From Deltaproteobacteria bacterium (GTDB taxonomy: Bacteria > Desulfobacterota > Desulfobacteria > Desulfobacterales > SURF-15): a stretch of DNA of 8,179 nucleotides. Position 1 is the stretch's first letter. Every line of letters begins with the position of its first letter. Shown in pieces: positions 1-5,350 of the stretch. The stretch covers positions 1 through 8,179 of the forward strand of contig JAHEHB010000245.1 of the NCBI GenBank assembly GCA_024644775.1, read 5' to 3'. The translations under genes and the position numbers were made by a program. Under the pieces are notes generated by a model that made no database searches, was not told the DNA's origin, and worked only from the letters and a program-made list of their open reading frames with translations.

Positions 1-44
1 ATCCCAAAAGCCTTGATCCAAGCACTGAAGTTATGCGTTTTTGA

Positions 45-73
45 CCATGATTCCATGATTCCATCATTCCATG
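45..73. repeat. Short tandem repeat of an 8-bp unit CCATGATT
   Basis: About 3.6 consecutive copies of CCATGATT are visible: two perfect, a third CCATCATT with one change, then CCATG. It lies in the AT-rich, gene-free 1-227 stretch downstream of the TatD gene. No coding potential, T-run terminator or other element is evident around it. Simple repeats of this kind can arise by slippage; no function is claimed. Confidence 0.8.
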
Positions 74-227
74 TAGACGGCATAAAACCAGTGTCGTTAA
101 AAGCTTCATAATTTCAATATATTATAGAAATTCCGAGACATCGAGCAATTTTTGTAACGCTAAGAATCCGGCCGAATTGAGAATACGATAGATTTTCTGA
201 TGACCAATGTCAAATTTATTTCAGAAC

Positions 228-1019
228 TTACTGGATCATATCTCGGTAATGAAGCAAGTTACCATAAAGACGATGGGTATTATCGTTAATTGCCCCCATG
301 ATTTTTTCGTTTCTTACATTTTTGATATCAGCAATCGCATTAAGTGCGATAACCGCATTGGCCGGTTCATTGCGCATATTAGCTGTGGGACCTAAGACGG
401 GGCTGTCCGTCTCGATTATTAAGCTGGATAGAGGGAGTTGTTTGACCAGTTTTTGTTTCTGACGCGAGCGGACCACGGAGGGTGGTATCGAAAAGAAATA
501 CCCTGCCTCAACCGCCGGCATTGCAGCGCTCGCTTTACCGTCAAAGGCATGCAATTGCACGTTGCGTGCCCCTCGTTCAAGAAGCAATGCGACGACATGC
601 CGACCCGCGGACCGCGAATGTATGTTTAAGGGCAAATCAAGCTCAAGAGACAGGTCAATGAATTTTTTAAAAATTTCGCGTTGAGTTTCTCTATCCGCTT
701 CATTCTTCACGACCCAGTAGTCGAGCCCGACTTCACCAATCGCTACCAGTCTATGTCTCTGATTTCTAATAAAATCGATCATGGCATCCGCATCATCTAA
801 ATTAAGGTAGGTTGGATAAAGACCGGCCGCCGGTTTCAATTCGGTGTGAGTCGAAGCCAGTTCGAGGTTTCGCTTTGCATCGGAGAGTGTCTCACTTACG
901 GCAACAATTTCAGCGATACCGGCGGCTTTAGCTGTTGAAATCACTTCAGCGCGATCCGGGTCGAACGCCGGATCGCATATGTGGGCATGGGTGTCAACCA
1001 AGGACTTTTGCGGATGCAT
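228..1019 (-). CDS. TatD-family metal-dependent hydrolase (putative deoxyribonuclease)
   Basis: The 263-residue product matches the usual TatD length of about 260 and should form a cytoplasmic TIM-barrel of the amidohydrolase superfamily. All expected metal ligands are visible in order: H11 and H13 (DTHAHICD), E96 (GEVGLDYW), H134 (NIHSRSAGRH), H157 (LHAFDG) and D205 (ETDSPVLGP). Characterised TatD proteins are Mg-dependent 3'-5' exonucleases linked to DNA repair; many paralogues have unknown substrates. LHAFDG replaces the more common HCFSG and ETDSPVL replaces ETDSPYL or ETDAPYL, so this is a divergent member and nuclease activity is only inferred. ATG at 1019 is the only start upstream of the HxH motif. 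It begins 6 bp after the peroxiredoxin stop with only a weak AAAGAG ribosome site, so it is probably translated and transcribed with that gene. There is no signal peptide and no clear terminator downstream. Confidence 0.9.
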   Translation of the reverse strand: MHPQKSLVDTHAHICDPAFDPDRAEVISTAKAAGIAEIVAVSETLSDAKRNLELASTHTELKPAAGLYPTYLNLDDADAMIDFIRNQRHRLVAIGEVGLDYWVVKNEADRETQREIFKKFIDLSLELDLPLNIHSRSAGRHVVALLLERGARNVQLHAFDGKASAAMPAVEAGYFFSIPPSVVRSRQKQKLVKQLPLSSLIIETDSPVLGPTANMRNEPANAVIALNAIADIKNVRNEKIMGAINDNTHRLYGNLLHYRDMIQ

Positions 1020-1025
1020 GGCTCT

Positions 1026-1502
1026 TTATCTATTTGTTTCTGTTTGCAGCGCTTCCAGCACTTTTGCCGGGTGATCTGCCGCCTTGGGAACCTTTGCCCA
1101 ATGCTTCTTTACCTTTCCATTAGGACCGACCCAGACAGTGGAGCGAATGACCCCTGTGGTCTTTTTGCCATACATCATCTTTTCTCCGTAGGCGCCGTAC
1201 TTTGTCATGACCTTTTTTGATGGATCTGAAAGAAGAAGAAACGGCAGTTCGTAATTTTTAATGAATTTCTCATGAGAAGCGCCGTCATCAGGAGATATAC
1301 CCAGGATGACCGCGTCTTCTTTCTGAATTTTTTTCCAGAGATCACGAAAGCCCTGCGCCTCTCTCGTGCAGCCGGGGGTATCGTCTTTGGGGTAAAAGTA
1401 AACAATTACATGTTTGCCTCGAAAGTCGTTTAATGAAACCTTTTCACCCTTTGGGTTTTCCAGTGTAAATGCCGGTGCGATTTTCCCTTCTTCAATTGCC
1501 AT
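1026..1502 (-). CDS. bcp: Bcp/PrxQ-type thioredoxin-dependent thiol peroxidase, single-cysteine form
   Basis: The 158-residue protein is a cytoplasmic AhpC/TSA-fold peroxiredoxin that reduces H2O2 and organic hydroperoxides using thiol donors. The fold is clear from the N-terminal APAFTLENPKG (9-19), the active site YPKDDTPGCT with peroxidatic C45, T42 and P43, and the R120 segment GVIRSTVWVGPNGK. The resolving cysteine that many Bcp proteins carry five residues after C45 is Q50 here, and no other cysteine exists, so it must work as a 1-Cys enzyme. The frame is open further upstream, to an ATG at 1676. The start at 1502 is chosen because AGGAGG lies six bases before it and because the fold begins there; the extra 58 residues would be low-complexity and unlike the family. 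It is the first gene of a unit with tatD, whose ATG follows 6 bp after this stop. Confidence 0.93.
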   Translation of the reverse strand: MAIEEGKIAPAFTLENPKGEKVSLNDFRGKHVIVYFYPKDDTPGCTREAQGFRDLWKKIQKEDAVILGISPDDGASHEKFIKNYELPFLLLSDPSKKVMTKYGAYGEKMMYGKKTTGVIRSTVWVGPNGKVKKHWAKVPKAADHPAKVLEALQTETNR

Positions 1503-1508
1503 GTAGCG

Positions 1509-1514
1509 CCTCCT
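1509..1514 (-). promoter_or_regulatory. Strong ribosome binding site that sets the peroxiredoxin start
   Basis: On the minus strand this reads AGGAGG, with six bases (CGCTAC) before the ATG at 1502. It argues for the 158-residue product rather than the 216-residue reading of the same frame. Confidence 0.85.
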
Positions 1515-1562
1515 TTCGATTTTTTCTATGAAACGACATTTTTTGGTGATTTCCGATTGTAT

Positions 1563-1592
1563 GTAATAATAATGCAGAAGTTTATTTTTCAA
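1563..1592 (-). promoter_or_regulatory. Possible promoter of the peroxiredoxin-tatD unit
   Basis: On the minus strand TTGAAA (1592-1587) is followed after 18 bases by TATTAC (1568-1563); the overlapping TATTAT at 15 bases is closer to consensus but poorly spaced. The leader to the ATG would be about 50-60 nt. It is AT-rich and correctly placed, but the match is weak and shown only by eye. Confidence 0.25.
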
Positions 1593-1647
1593 AGGATGCT
1601 CAAGCCTCTTTTTCGATGAAACTAGCGGTTTTCTGCCAGCGGCGGCG

Positions 1648-1823
1648 CTCGTCTGAGAAACCAGGTAAAACCCCAAATTTCAAGCACCAAATTCCAAATA
1701 AATCTCAAATTCCAAAATTCAATGACCAAACAGGTACGGCAATACCATTTTGCAATTTGCGTGGCTCAATCCCAACCCCTGAACCTTTGAACGCCGAACC
1801 CTAAACCTCTCGCCTGAGAAACC
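1648..1823. repeat. Repeat module bracketed by 15-bp direct repeats
   Basis: CTCGTCTGAGAAACC at 1648-1662 recurs as CTCGCCTGAGAAACC at 1809-1823, with 14 of 15 bases identical. The 146 bp between them are A/C-rich and internally repetitive, including CAAATTCCAAA at 1688-1698 and 1706-1716, a variant CAAATTTCAA at 1674-1683, and three GAAC(C/G) units at 1781-1800. Just outside lies an 8-bp inverted pair, GCCAGCGG at 1635-1642 and CCGCTGGC at 1851-1858. The arrangement resembles a mobile or duplicated intergenic repeat, but no transposase is present and the identity is not established. Confidence 0.55.
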
Positions 1824-1861
1824 TCGTTTTTTGTAGTGGTTAATCCGACTCCGCTGGCGGC

Positions 1862-1949
1862 GGTGCTGATCCGCCTTGCGGCGGAACACCCTATTCCCAC
1901 TGATTCAAGTGCTTTCACTTCAACAACACATCTCCGCATCTATCGGAGA
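1862..1949. other. Three consecutive small hairpins
   Basis: Hairpin 1 pairs GGTG (1862-1865) with CACC (1887-1890) and CCGCC (1871-1875) with GGCGG (1880-1884), with unpaired bases between. Hairpin 2 pairs TTCAAGTG (1904-1911) with CACTTCAA (1916-1923) around CTTT, with one C-C mismatch. Hairpin 3 pairs TCTCCG (1931-1936) with CGGAGA (1944-1949) around seven bases. None is followed by a T-run, so they are not obvious intrinsic terminators on either strand. They could be part of a repeat, a structured leader or an unannotated small RNA. Confidence 0.35.
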
Positions 1950-1980
1950 GTTTACAATCCAAGACTAAATGCCTCAAAGG

Positions 1981-2050
1981 TTGTAAGTTACGTCAGAATA
2001 CTCTAAAAAACAGTTAGTAGAGACACCCGCAAATCTGCAGATACGTCAGA
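1981..2050 (+). promoter_or_regulatory. Possible promoter and duplicated 9-mer upstream of the ApbA-like gene
   Basis: TTGTAA (1981-1986), 17 bases, then TAAAAA (2004-2009) is a partial match to a sigma-70 promoter. The 9-mer TACGTCAGA occurs at 1989-1997, inside that spacer, and again at 2042-2050, 53 bp apart (close to five helical turns). A regulator binding both copies is conceivable, but no regulator gene is visible and the promoter match is modest. Confidence 0.3.
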
Positions 2051-2080
2051 TATTTAGATACAGACAAAGGGGGATTCGCT

Positions 2081-3097
2081 ATGAGCTTGCTCGTATGGGG
2101 CGCCGGTGCCATCGGCGGCACGATTGGAGCCTATCTTGTAAAAGCCGGACATCCGGTTATTTTAGTTGACCGCGTCGCCGAACATGTGGATGCCGTGAAC
2201 TCATGCGGTTTGAAGGTCACCGGCCCGATTGATGAATTCTCGGTCCAGGTGCCGGCGTTTACACCGGATACGGTTACCGGCAAGTTTGAGACCATCCTGC
2301 TTTGCGTCAAGGGCCAGGACACGGAAATAGCGACTCACGCGCTGCTGCCGTATCTAAGTGAAAACGGTTTTGCCGTATCCGTACAAAACGGCTTAAACGA
2401 ATTGCTCATTGGTGAGATTATTGGAAAAAAGCGAACCATCGGATCGTTTATCAATTTTGGTGCCGATTACATGGAGCCGGGTGTCATTCACTTCGGCGGA
2501 AGAGGGGCGGTGGTGCTGGGAGAGCTGGACGGAAAAACCACACCGCGCATTCAGAAACTACACCGAATTTTTCAGGATTTCGATGAAAACGCCATCTTGA
2601 CAGCGAATATTTGGGGATATTTGTGGGGCAAACTGGCGTATGCAGCGATGCTTTTTGTCACAGCGCTCACCAATGATTCCATGGCCGATGCGTTGGCCAA
2701 TCCATCTTATCGTGGCCTTTACATCGCCATCGCCCGAGAGGTTCTCAGCGTCGCTACAAGAAAAGGTATTACACCGGCGGCTTTTGACGGGTTTGACCCC
2801 CACGCATTTATGCCGAACACCGATCCTGCCATCTCGATGAAGTCTCTGGATGACCTGGTGGCATTCAATCGTCGCTCAACAAAAACTCACAGCGGCATCT
2901 GGCGGGATCTGGCGGTACGCAAACGGCGAACTGAGGTTGACAATCAGTTAGGACCCATTGTCGGGTTTGGAGAGCAAGTGGGGGTACTCACCCCGTTAAA
3001 TGCTCGTTTGATCGGTTTGATCCATGACATTGAAGACGGCAAGCGGATACAGTGTATGAAGACATTGGATGAATTGAACGAAATAATATCGAATTAG
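2081..3097 (+). CDS. Ketopantoate reductase-family (ApbA/PanE-like) dehydrogenase, probably NAD-dependent
   Basis: The 338-residue product has the two-domain architecture of 2-dehydropantoate 2-reductase. An N-terminal Rossmann fold carries GAGAIGG (7-13), the LLCVKGQD strand with K77, and VQNGL with N103. A C-terminal helical domain carries K184 (WGKLAYAA) and E285 (RRTEVDNQLG), the positions of the catalytic Lys and substrate-binding Glu in PanE. Two differences matter. D30 ends strand 2 where E. coli PanE has an arginine that grips the NADPH phosphate, so NAD is predicted. The Asn expected four residues after the catalytic Lys (KLxxN) is A188. The protein is also longer than typical PanE (about 300). 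With an SDR gene 16 bp downstream, a role in oxidising another 2-hydroxy or 3-hydroxy acid is more likely than pantothenate synthesis. AAGGGGG lies seven bases before the ATG. Confidence 0.85.
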   Translation: MSLLVWGAGAIGGTIGAYLVKAGHPVILVDRVAEHVDAVNSCGLKVTGPIDEFSVQVPAFTPDTVTGKFETILLCVKGQDTEIATHALLPYLSENGFAVSVQNGLNELLIGEIIGKKRTIGSFINFGADYMEPGVIHFGGRGAVVLGELDGKTTPRIQKLHRIFQDFDENAILTANIWGYLWGKLAYAAMLFVTALTNDSMADALANPSYRGLYIAIAREVLSVATRKGITPAAFDGFDPHAFMPNTDPAISMKSLDDLVAFNRRSTKTHSGIWRDLAVRKRRTEVDNQLGPIVGFGEQVGVLTPLNARLIGLIHDIEDGKRIQCMKTLDELNEIISN

Positions 3098-3113
3098 ATA
3101 GGAAATTTTTTGT

Positions 3114-3884
3114 ATGAATATCGAATTTAAGGGAAAAACGGTCATTGTTACCGGTGCTGCACATGGCTTTGGCCGCGCCATTGCCATTGCGTTTGTTCAA
3201 AGGGATGCCATTGTGTGGGCCTGCGACCTTCTTGCCGATGAACTGTCGAAAACCCAGCAGTTGTGTCGGGATCTCGCAGGTCGCTGCGAAGTGCGCACAG
3301 TGGACATAACGGATCGAGAGGCCGTATTTGCTTTTGTAAATGAAGCTGCAAATGAGACCGGTCATGTGGATATAGTGGTGAACAACGCCGGTGGGGTTTT
3401 GGGTCAGGTGGGTCGTCCTTTAGAAGAGATTTCTTCAGAGGATTGGACCCGTATTTTTGAGGTGAATGTGACCGGAGCTTTTTACTTTGCCCAGGCGGTG
3501 GCTCCCGGTATGAAGGAAGCCCGATCCGGACGCATCATTAACATCTCAAGCGGCGCCGGACTGGGTGTCAGCTTGACGGGTATCCAAGCATACGCTTCGG
3601 CCAAAGCGGCTCAAATTGGTTTAACCCGACAACTTGCCCATGAATTGGGACCATGGGGGATCACGGCAAACAATATTGCACCCGGTTTTGTTCGATCGAA
3701 CCCTACGACCGAACGCCAGTGGGAATCCTACGGCGAGGAGGGTCAAAAAGCCCTGATCGAACATCTCGCTTTAAAAAGACTGGGGGCACCGGAAGATATC
3801 GCCCATGGTGTGCTCTTTTTCGCATCGGAGTATGCGGGCTGGATTACCGGTCAAGTTCTGTCGATTAACGGCGGCAAACTGTAG
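3114..3884 (+). CDS. Classical short-chain dehydrogenase/reductase (SDR, FabG-like)
   Basis: The 256-residue length is typical for classical SDRs, which interconvert alcohols and ketones in the cytoplasm as dimers or tetramers. Visible motifs are the cofactor loop TGAAHGFG (13-20), D64 (VDIT), NNAG (90-93), N118, S145/S146 in NISSGAG, the catalytic YASAK with Y160 and K164, the PGFVRSNP loop after strand 6, and the C-terminal GQVLSINGG. D38 at the end of strand 2 (WACD) predicts NAD(H). AGGAAA sits eight bases before the ATG, and the gene begins 16 bp after the ApbA-like gene, so the two are almost certainly co-transcribed. The exact substrate cannot be read from the sequence; 3-oxoacyl-ACP reductase activity is unlikely in this context but not excluded. 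Confidence 0.92.
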   Translation: MNIEFKGKTVIVTGAAHGFGRAIAIAFVQRDAIVWACDLLADELSKTQQLCRDLAGRCEVRTVDITDREAVFAFVNEAANETGHVDIVVNNAGGVLGQVGRPLEEISSEDWTRIFEVNVTGAFYFAQAVAPGMKEARSGRIINISSGAGLGVSLTGIQAYASAKAAQIGLTRQLAHELGPWGITANNIAPGFVRSNPTTERQWESYGEEGQKALIEHLALKRLGAPEDIAHGVLFFASEYAGWITGQVLSINGGKL

Positions 3885-3899
3885 CCGAGGAGGATGTGG

Positions 3900-4079
3900 G
3901 TGAAAATGAAGGGATCCTTGTCGTTTTCAGAAACCAACGCCCGTTCGTCCGTTGCGATTATTTCCGCTGATCATACCCAACCCATTCAGCGAGATACCTT
4001 TGAGAAAGCCAAAGAAGCTTATTGTAAGATTCGCGGCTGGGAAACAGAGTTACTTAAACCACTTCCACCATGGCTTTGA
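3900..4079 (+). pseudogene. Short frame resembling the C-terminal tail of aldehyde:ferredoxin oxidoreductase; remnant or small protein
   Basis: A 59-codon frame begins with GTG at 3900, six bases after a perfect AGGAGG (3888-3893) that follows the SDR stop. An in-frame ATG at 3894 abuts the AGGAGG and is a poor start; ATG 3906 is another option. The segment RDTFEKAKEAYCKIRGWE resembles, from memory, the end of tungsten-dependent aldehyde:ferredoxin oxidoreductases (Asp-Arg-x-x-Phe-Glu...Tyr-Tyr-x-x-Arg-Gly-Trp-Asp). The match ends about where the convergent zinc dehydrogenase stop codon lies (4054), and the last nine codons overlap that gene. AOR proteins are about 600 residues, so nearly all of it, including the pterin and Fe-S ligands, is missing. 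The simplest reading is a deleted AOR gene fused to a functional ribosome site. A genuine small protein co-translated with the SDR is the alternative. Confidence 0.4.
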
Positions 4080-5070
4080 TGACGCCTGAATCCGGGCGGG
4101 TCCAGTTTTCGAAATGCTCCGGTAAATCTTCCAGTGGCGCCCGGTGGGTAACAAAGCCGGAGGTAATCACCTTGCCGGAACGGAGCGCTTCAATAACCCG
4201 CGCAAAATCCTCCCGCGTGGCGTTGCGGCTGGACAGTAAGGTGGTTTCGCGTTTGTGGAATTCGGGATCGTTGATGGAAATATCACCTTTGACTAAACCC
4301 ACGTAAACCAGCCGGCCGCCGTGGGAAAGGTAACCGAGAGCGCTTTTCATGGATGCGGCATTACCCGTAGCATCGAACACCACGGTGGGAAAATCGCCGT
4401 TAGTGATTTCCGCCAGTTGTGCAGATGCAGTCTCCCCGGGCTTGATTGTGTGATCGATATCCAGTTCCGTTCTGCAGAACGCAAGTCTTGACTCACTGAT
4501 ATCCATGGCGATCACACGGGCACCGGCGGCCCGAGCCAATTGGAGGGTTCCCAGGCCGATGGGCCCGGTACCGATAACCAGCGCGTACTCTCCAGGATGG
4601 ATATCCGCCCGGTGCACGGCATGGGCACCAATTGCCAGACACTCCACCACCGCGATCTGTTCCCATTCGAGACCTTTGGCTCGAACCAGATGATTTTCCG
4701 ATATCGACAAATATTCACACATGCCACCGTCTGAATGCACACCGAGCACGTTTAGCTGGACACAACAATTGGTTTTACCCGCCCGGCATGCAATGCATCG
4801 GCCGCATTCCAGGTAAGGAAAAACCGCCACCGGATCGCCTTTTTCGAATGCGTGGTTTCCTTCGGGTATGGATTCGATTTCACCGGCCAGCTCATGGCCG
4901 AGAACGCGTGGGTAGGTAAAATACGGCTGTTCGCCCTTAAACGCATGCAGATCCGATCCACATACTCCGATGCGTCGAATTCGCACCAGGACCTCGTGCG
5001 AGGCTTTAACGGGTTTGTCCATCTCTTCAATTGTTAATTTATGGGGTTTTTGGCATACAGCGATTTTCAT
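4054..5070 (-). CDS. Zinc-dependent medium-chain alcohol dehydrogenase, sugar-acid/polyol type (LgoD/YjjN-like)
   Basis: The 338-residue protein has the GroES-like plus Rossmann architecture of zinc MDR enzymes. Catalytic zinc ligands are C37 (GVCGSDLH), H59 and E60 (LGHE) and E143. The structural zinc lobe has C89, C92, C95 and C103 (C-x2-C-x2-C-x7-C). The cofactor motif is GTGPIG (167-172) with D190 ending strand 2, predicting NAD. The stretches QPYFTYPRVLGHE, VLGVHSDGG and DPEFHKRETTLLSSRNAT closely resemble E. coli YjjN/LgoD (L-galactonate 5-dehydrogenase) as I recall it, so a sugar-acid or polyol substrate is likely. The frame opens with GTG at 5079, but ATG at 5070 has GAGGTG six bases upstream and is preferred. 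It converges with the SDR operon, overlaps the short frame at 4054-4079, and no terminator separates them. Confidence 0.9.
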   Translation of the reverse strand: MKIAVCQKPHKLTIEEMDKPVKASHEVLVRIRRIGVCGSDLHAFKGEQPYFTYPRVLGHELAGEIESIPEGNHAFEKGDPVAVFPYLECGRCIACRAGKTNCCVQLNVLGVHSDGGMCEYLSISENHLVRAKGLEWEQIAVVECLAIGAHAVHRADIHPGEYALVIGTGPIGLGTLQLARAAGARVIAMDISESRLAFCRTELDIDHTIKPGETASAQLAEITNGDFPTVVFDATGNAASMKSALGYLSHGGRLVYVGLVKGDISINDPEFHKRETTLLSSRNATREDFARVIEALRSGKVITSGFVTHRAPLEDLPEHFENWTRPDSGVIKAMVEVV

Positions 5071-5142
5071 AAGGTCCACCTCGATGTTTTGGTGTTTTTC
5101 AGCATTTTGTGGTGGAATTTATTTCCGGCCACGAATGATTTT

Positions 5143-5190
5143 GTATTAAATCAAAATTGAATGCATGACAATTCTATGTTAAGCATTCAA
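5143..5190 (-). promoter_or_regulatory. Candidate promoter with overlapping inverted repeat in the divergent control region
   Basis: Reading toward the zinc dehydrogenase, TTGTCA (5171-5166), 17 bases, then TAATAC (5148-5143) is a partial sigma-70 match with a leader of roughly 65 nt. An 8-bp perfect inverted repeat, TTGAATGC (5157-5164) and GCATTCAA (5183-5190), spaced by 18 bases, places one arm inside the promoter spacer and the other just upstream, a plausible layout for a dimeric repressor or activator. The surrounding 5071-5350 DNA is AT-rich and also contains TATAAT at 5240-5245 facing the aminotransferase, but without a good -35 partner. Confidence 0.4.
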
Positions 5191-5350
5191 AATCAGTATA
5201 TGGATGACATTTTAATATATCCCGTTTAACTTGAAAATATATAATCGTTGTGGTTTTGTTCTGTCAACCGATAACTGTCGGATGTTGGTATGCAATTTCG
5301 TTGTCTGGCTTCATTTGGTTTTTAACTAAGTAGAATGGAAAGGAAAAGCG

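Larger units (their letters stand above)
1503..2080. other. Gene-free region of 578 bp between divergent operons
   Basis: No frame here looks like a real gene. 1503-1620 is the AT-rich leader of the minus-strand peroxiredoxin. 1635-1858 holds a composite repeat: an A/C-rich array, 15-bp direct repeats and short inverted ends. 1862-1949 holds three small hairpins in a row. 1981-2080 is the leader of the plus-strand dehydrogenase gene, with a weak promoter match and a duplicated 9-mer. The GC-rich stretch around 1851-1890 contrasts with its AT-rich surroundings. Confidence 0.8.

Noticed and set aside
45..73. CRISPR-like array
   Set aside because: The unit is 8 bp with no spacers and no cas genes; it is a simple tandem repeat.
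195..226. Terminator for the tatD unit from TTCTGA/TCAGAA arms
   Set aside because: Arms of only 6 bp are separated by 20 bases, and no T-run follows on the minus strand.
1503..1676. Longer 216-residue reading of the peroxiredoxin frame starting at 1676
   Set aside because: The perfect AGGAGG lies before the ATG at 1502, and the extra 58 residues are low-complexity and not part of the peroxiredoxin fold.
4070..4919. Plus-strand frames opposite the zinc dehydrogenase
   Set aside because: They are antisense to a gene with complete zinc and NAD motifs, and none encodes a recognisable domain or has a ribosome site.
5071..5079. GTG start at 5079 for the zinc dehydrogenase
   Set aside because: It has no ribosome site at the right spacing and itself lies within the GAGGTG that serves the ATG at 5070.
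5281..5350. Sigma-54 promoter before the aminotransferase
   Set aside because: TGG and GCA fragments near 5286-5293 do not give the required TGGC-N8-TGC spacing.
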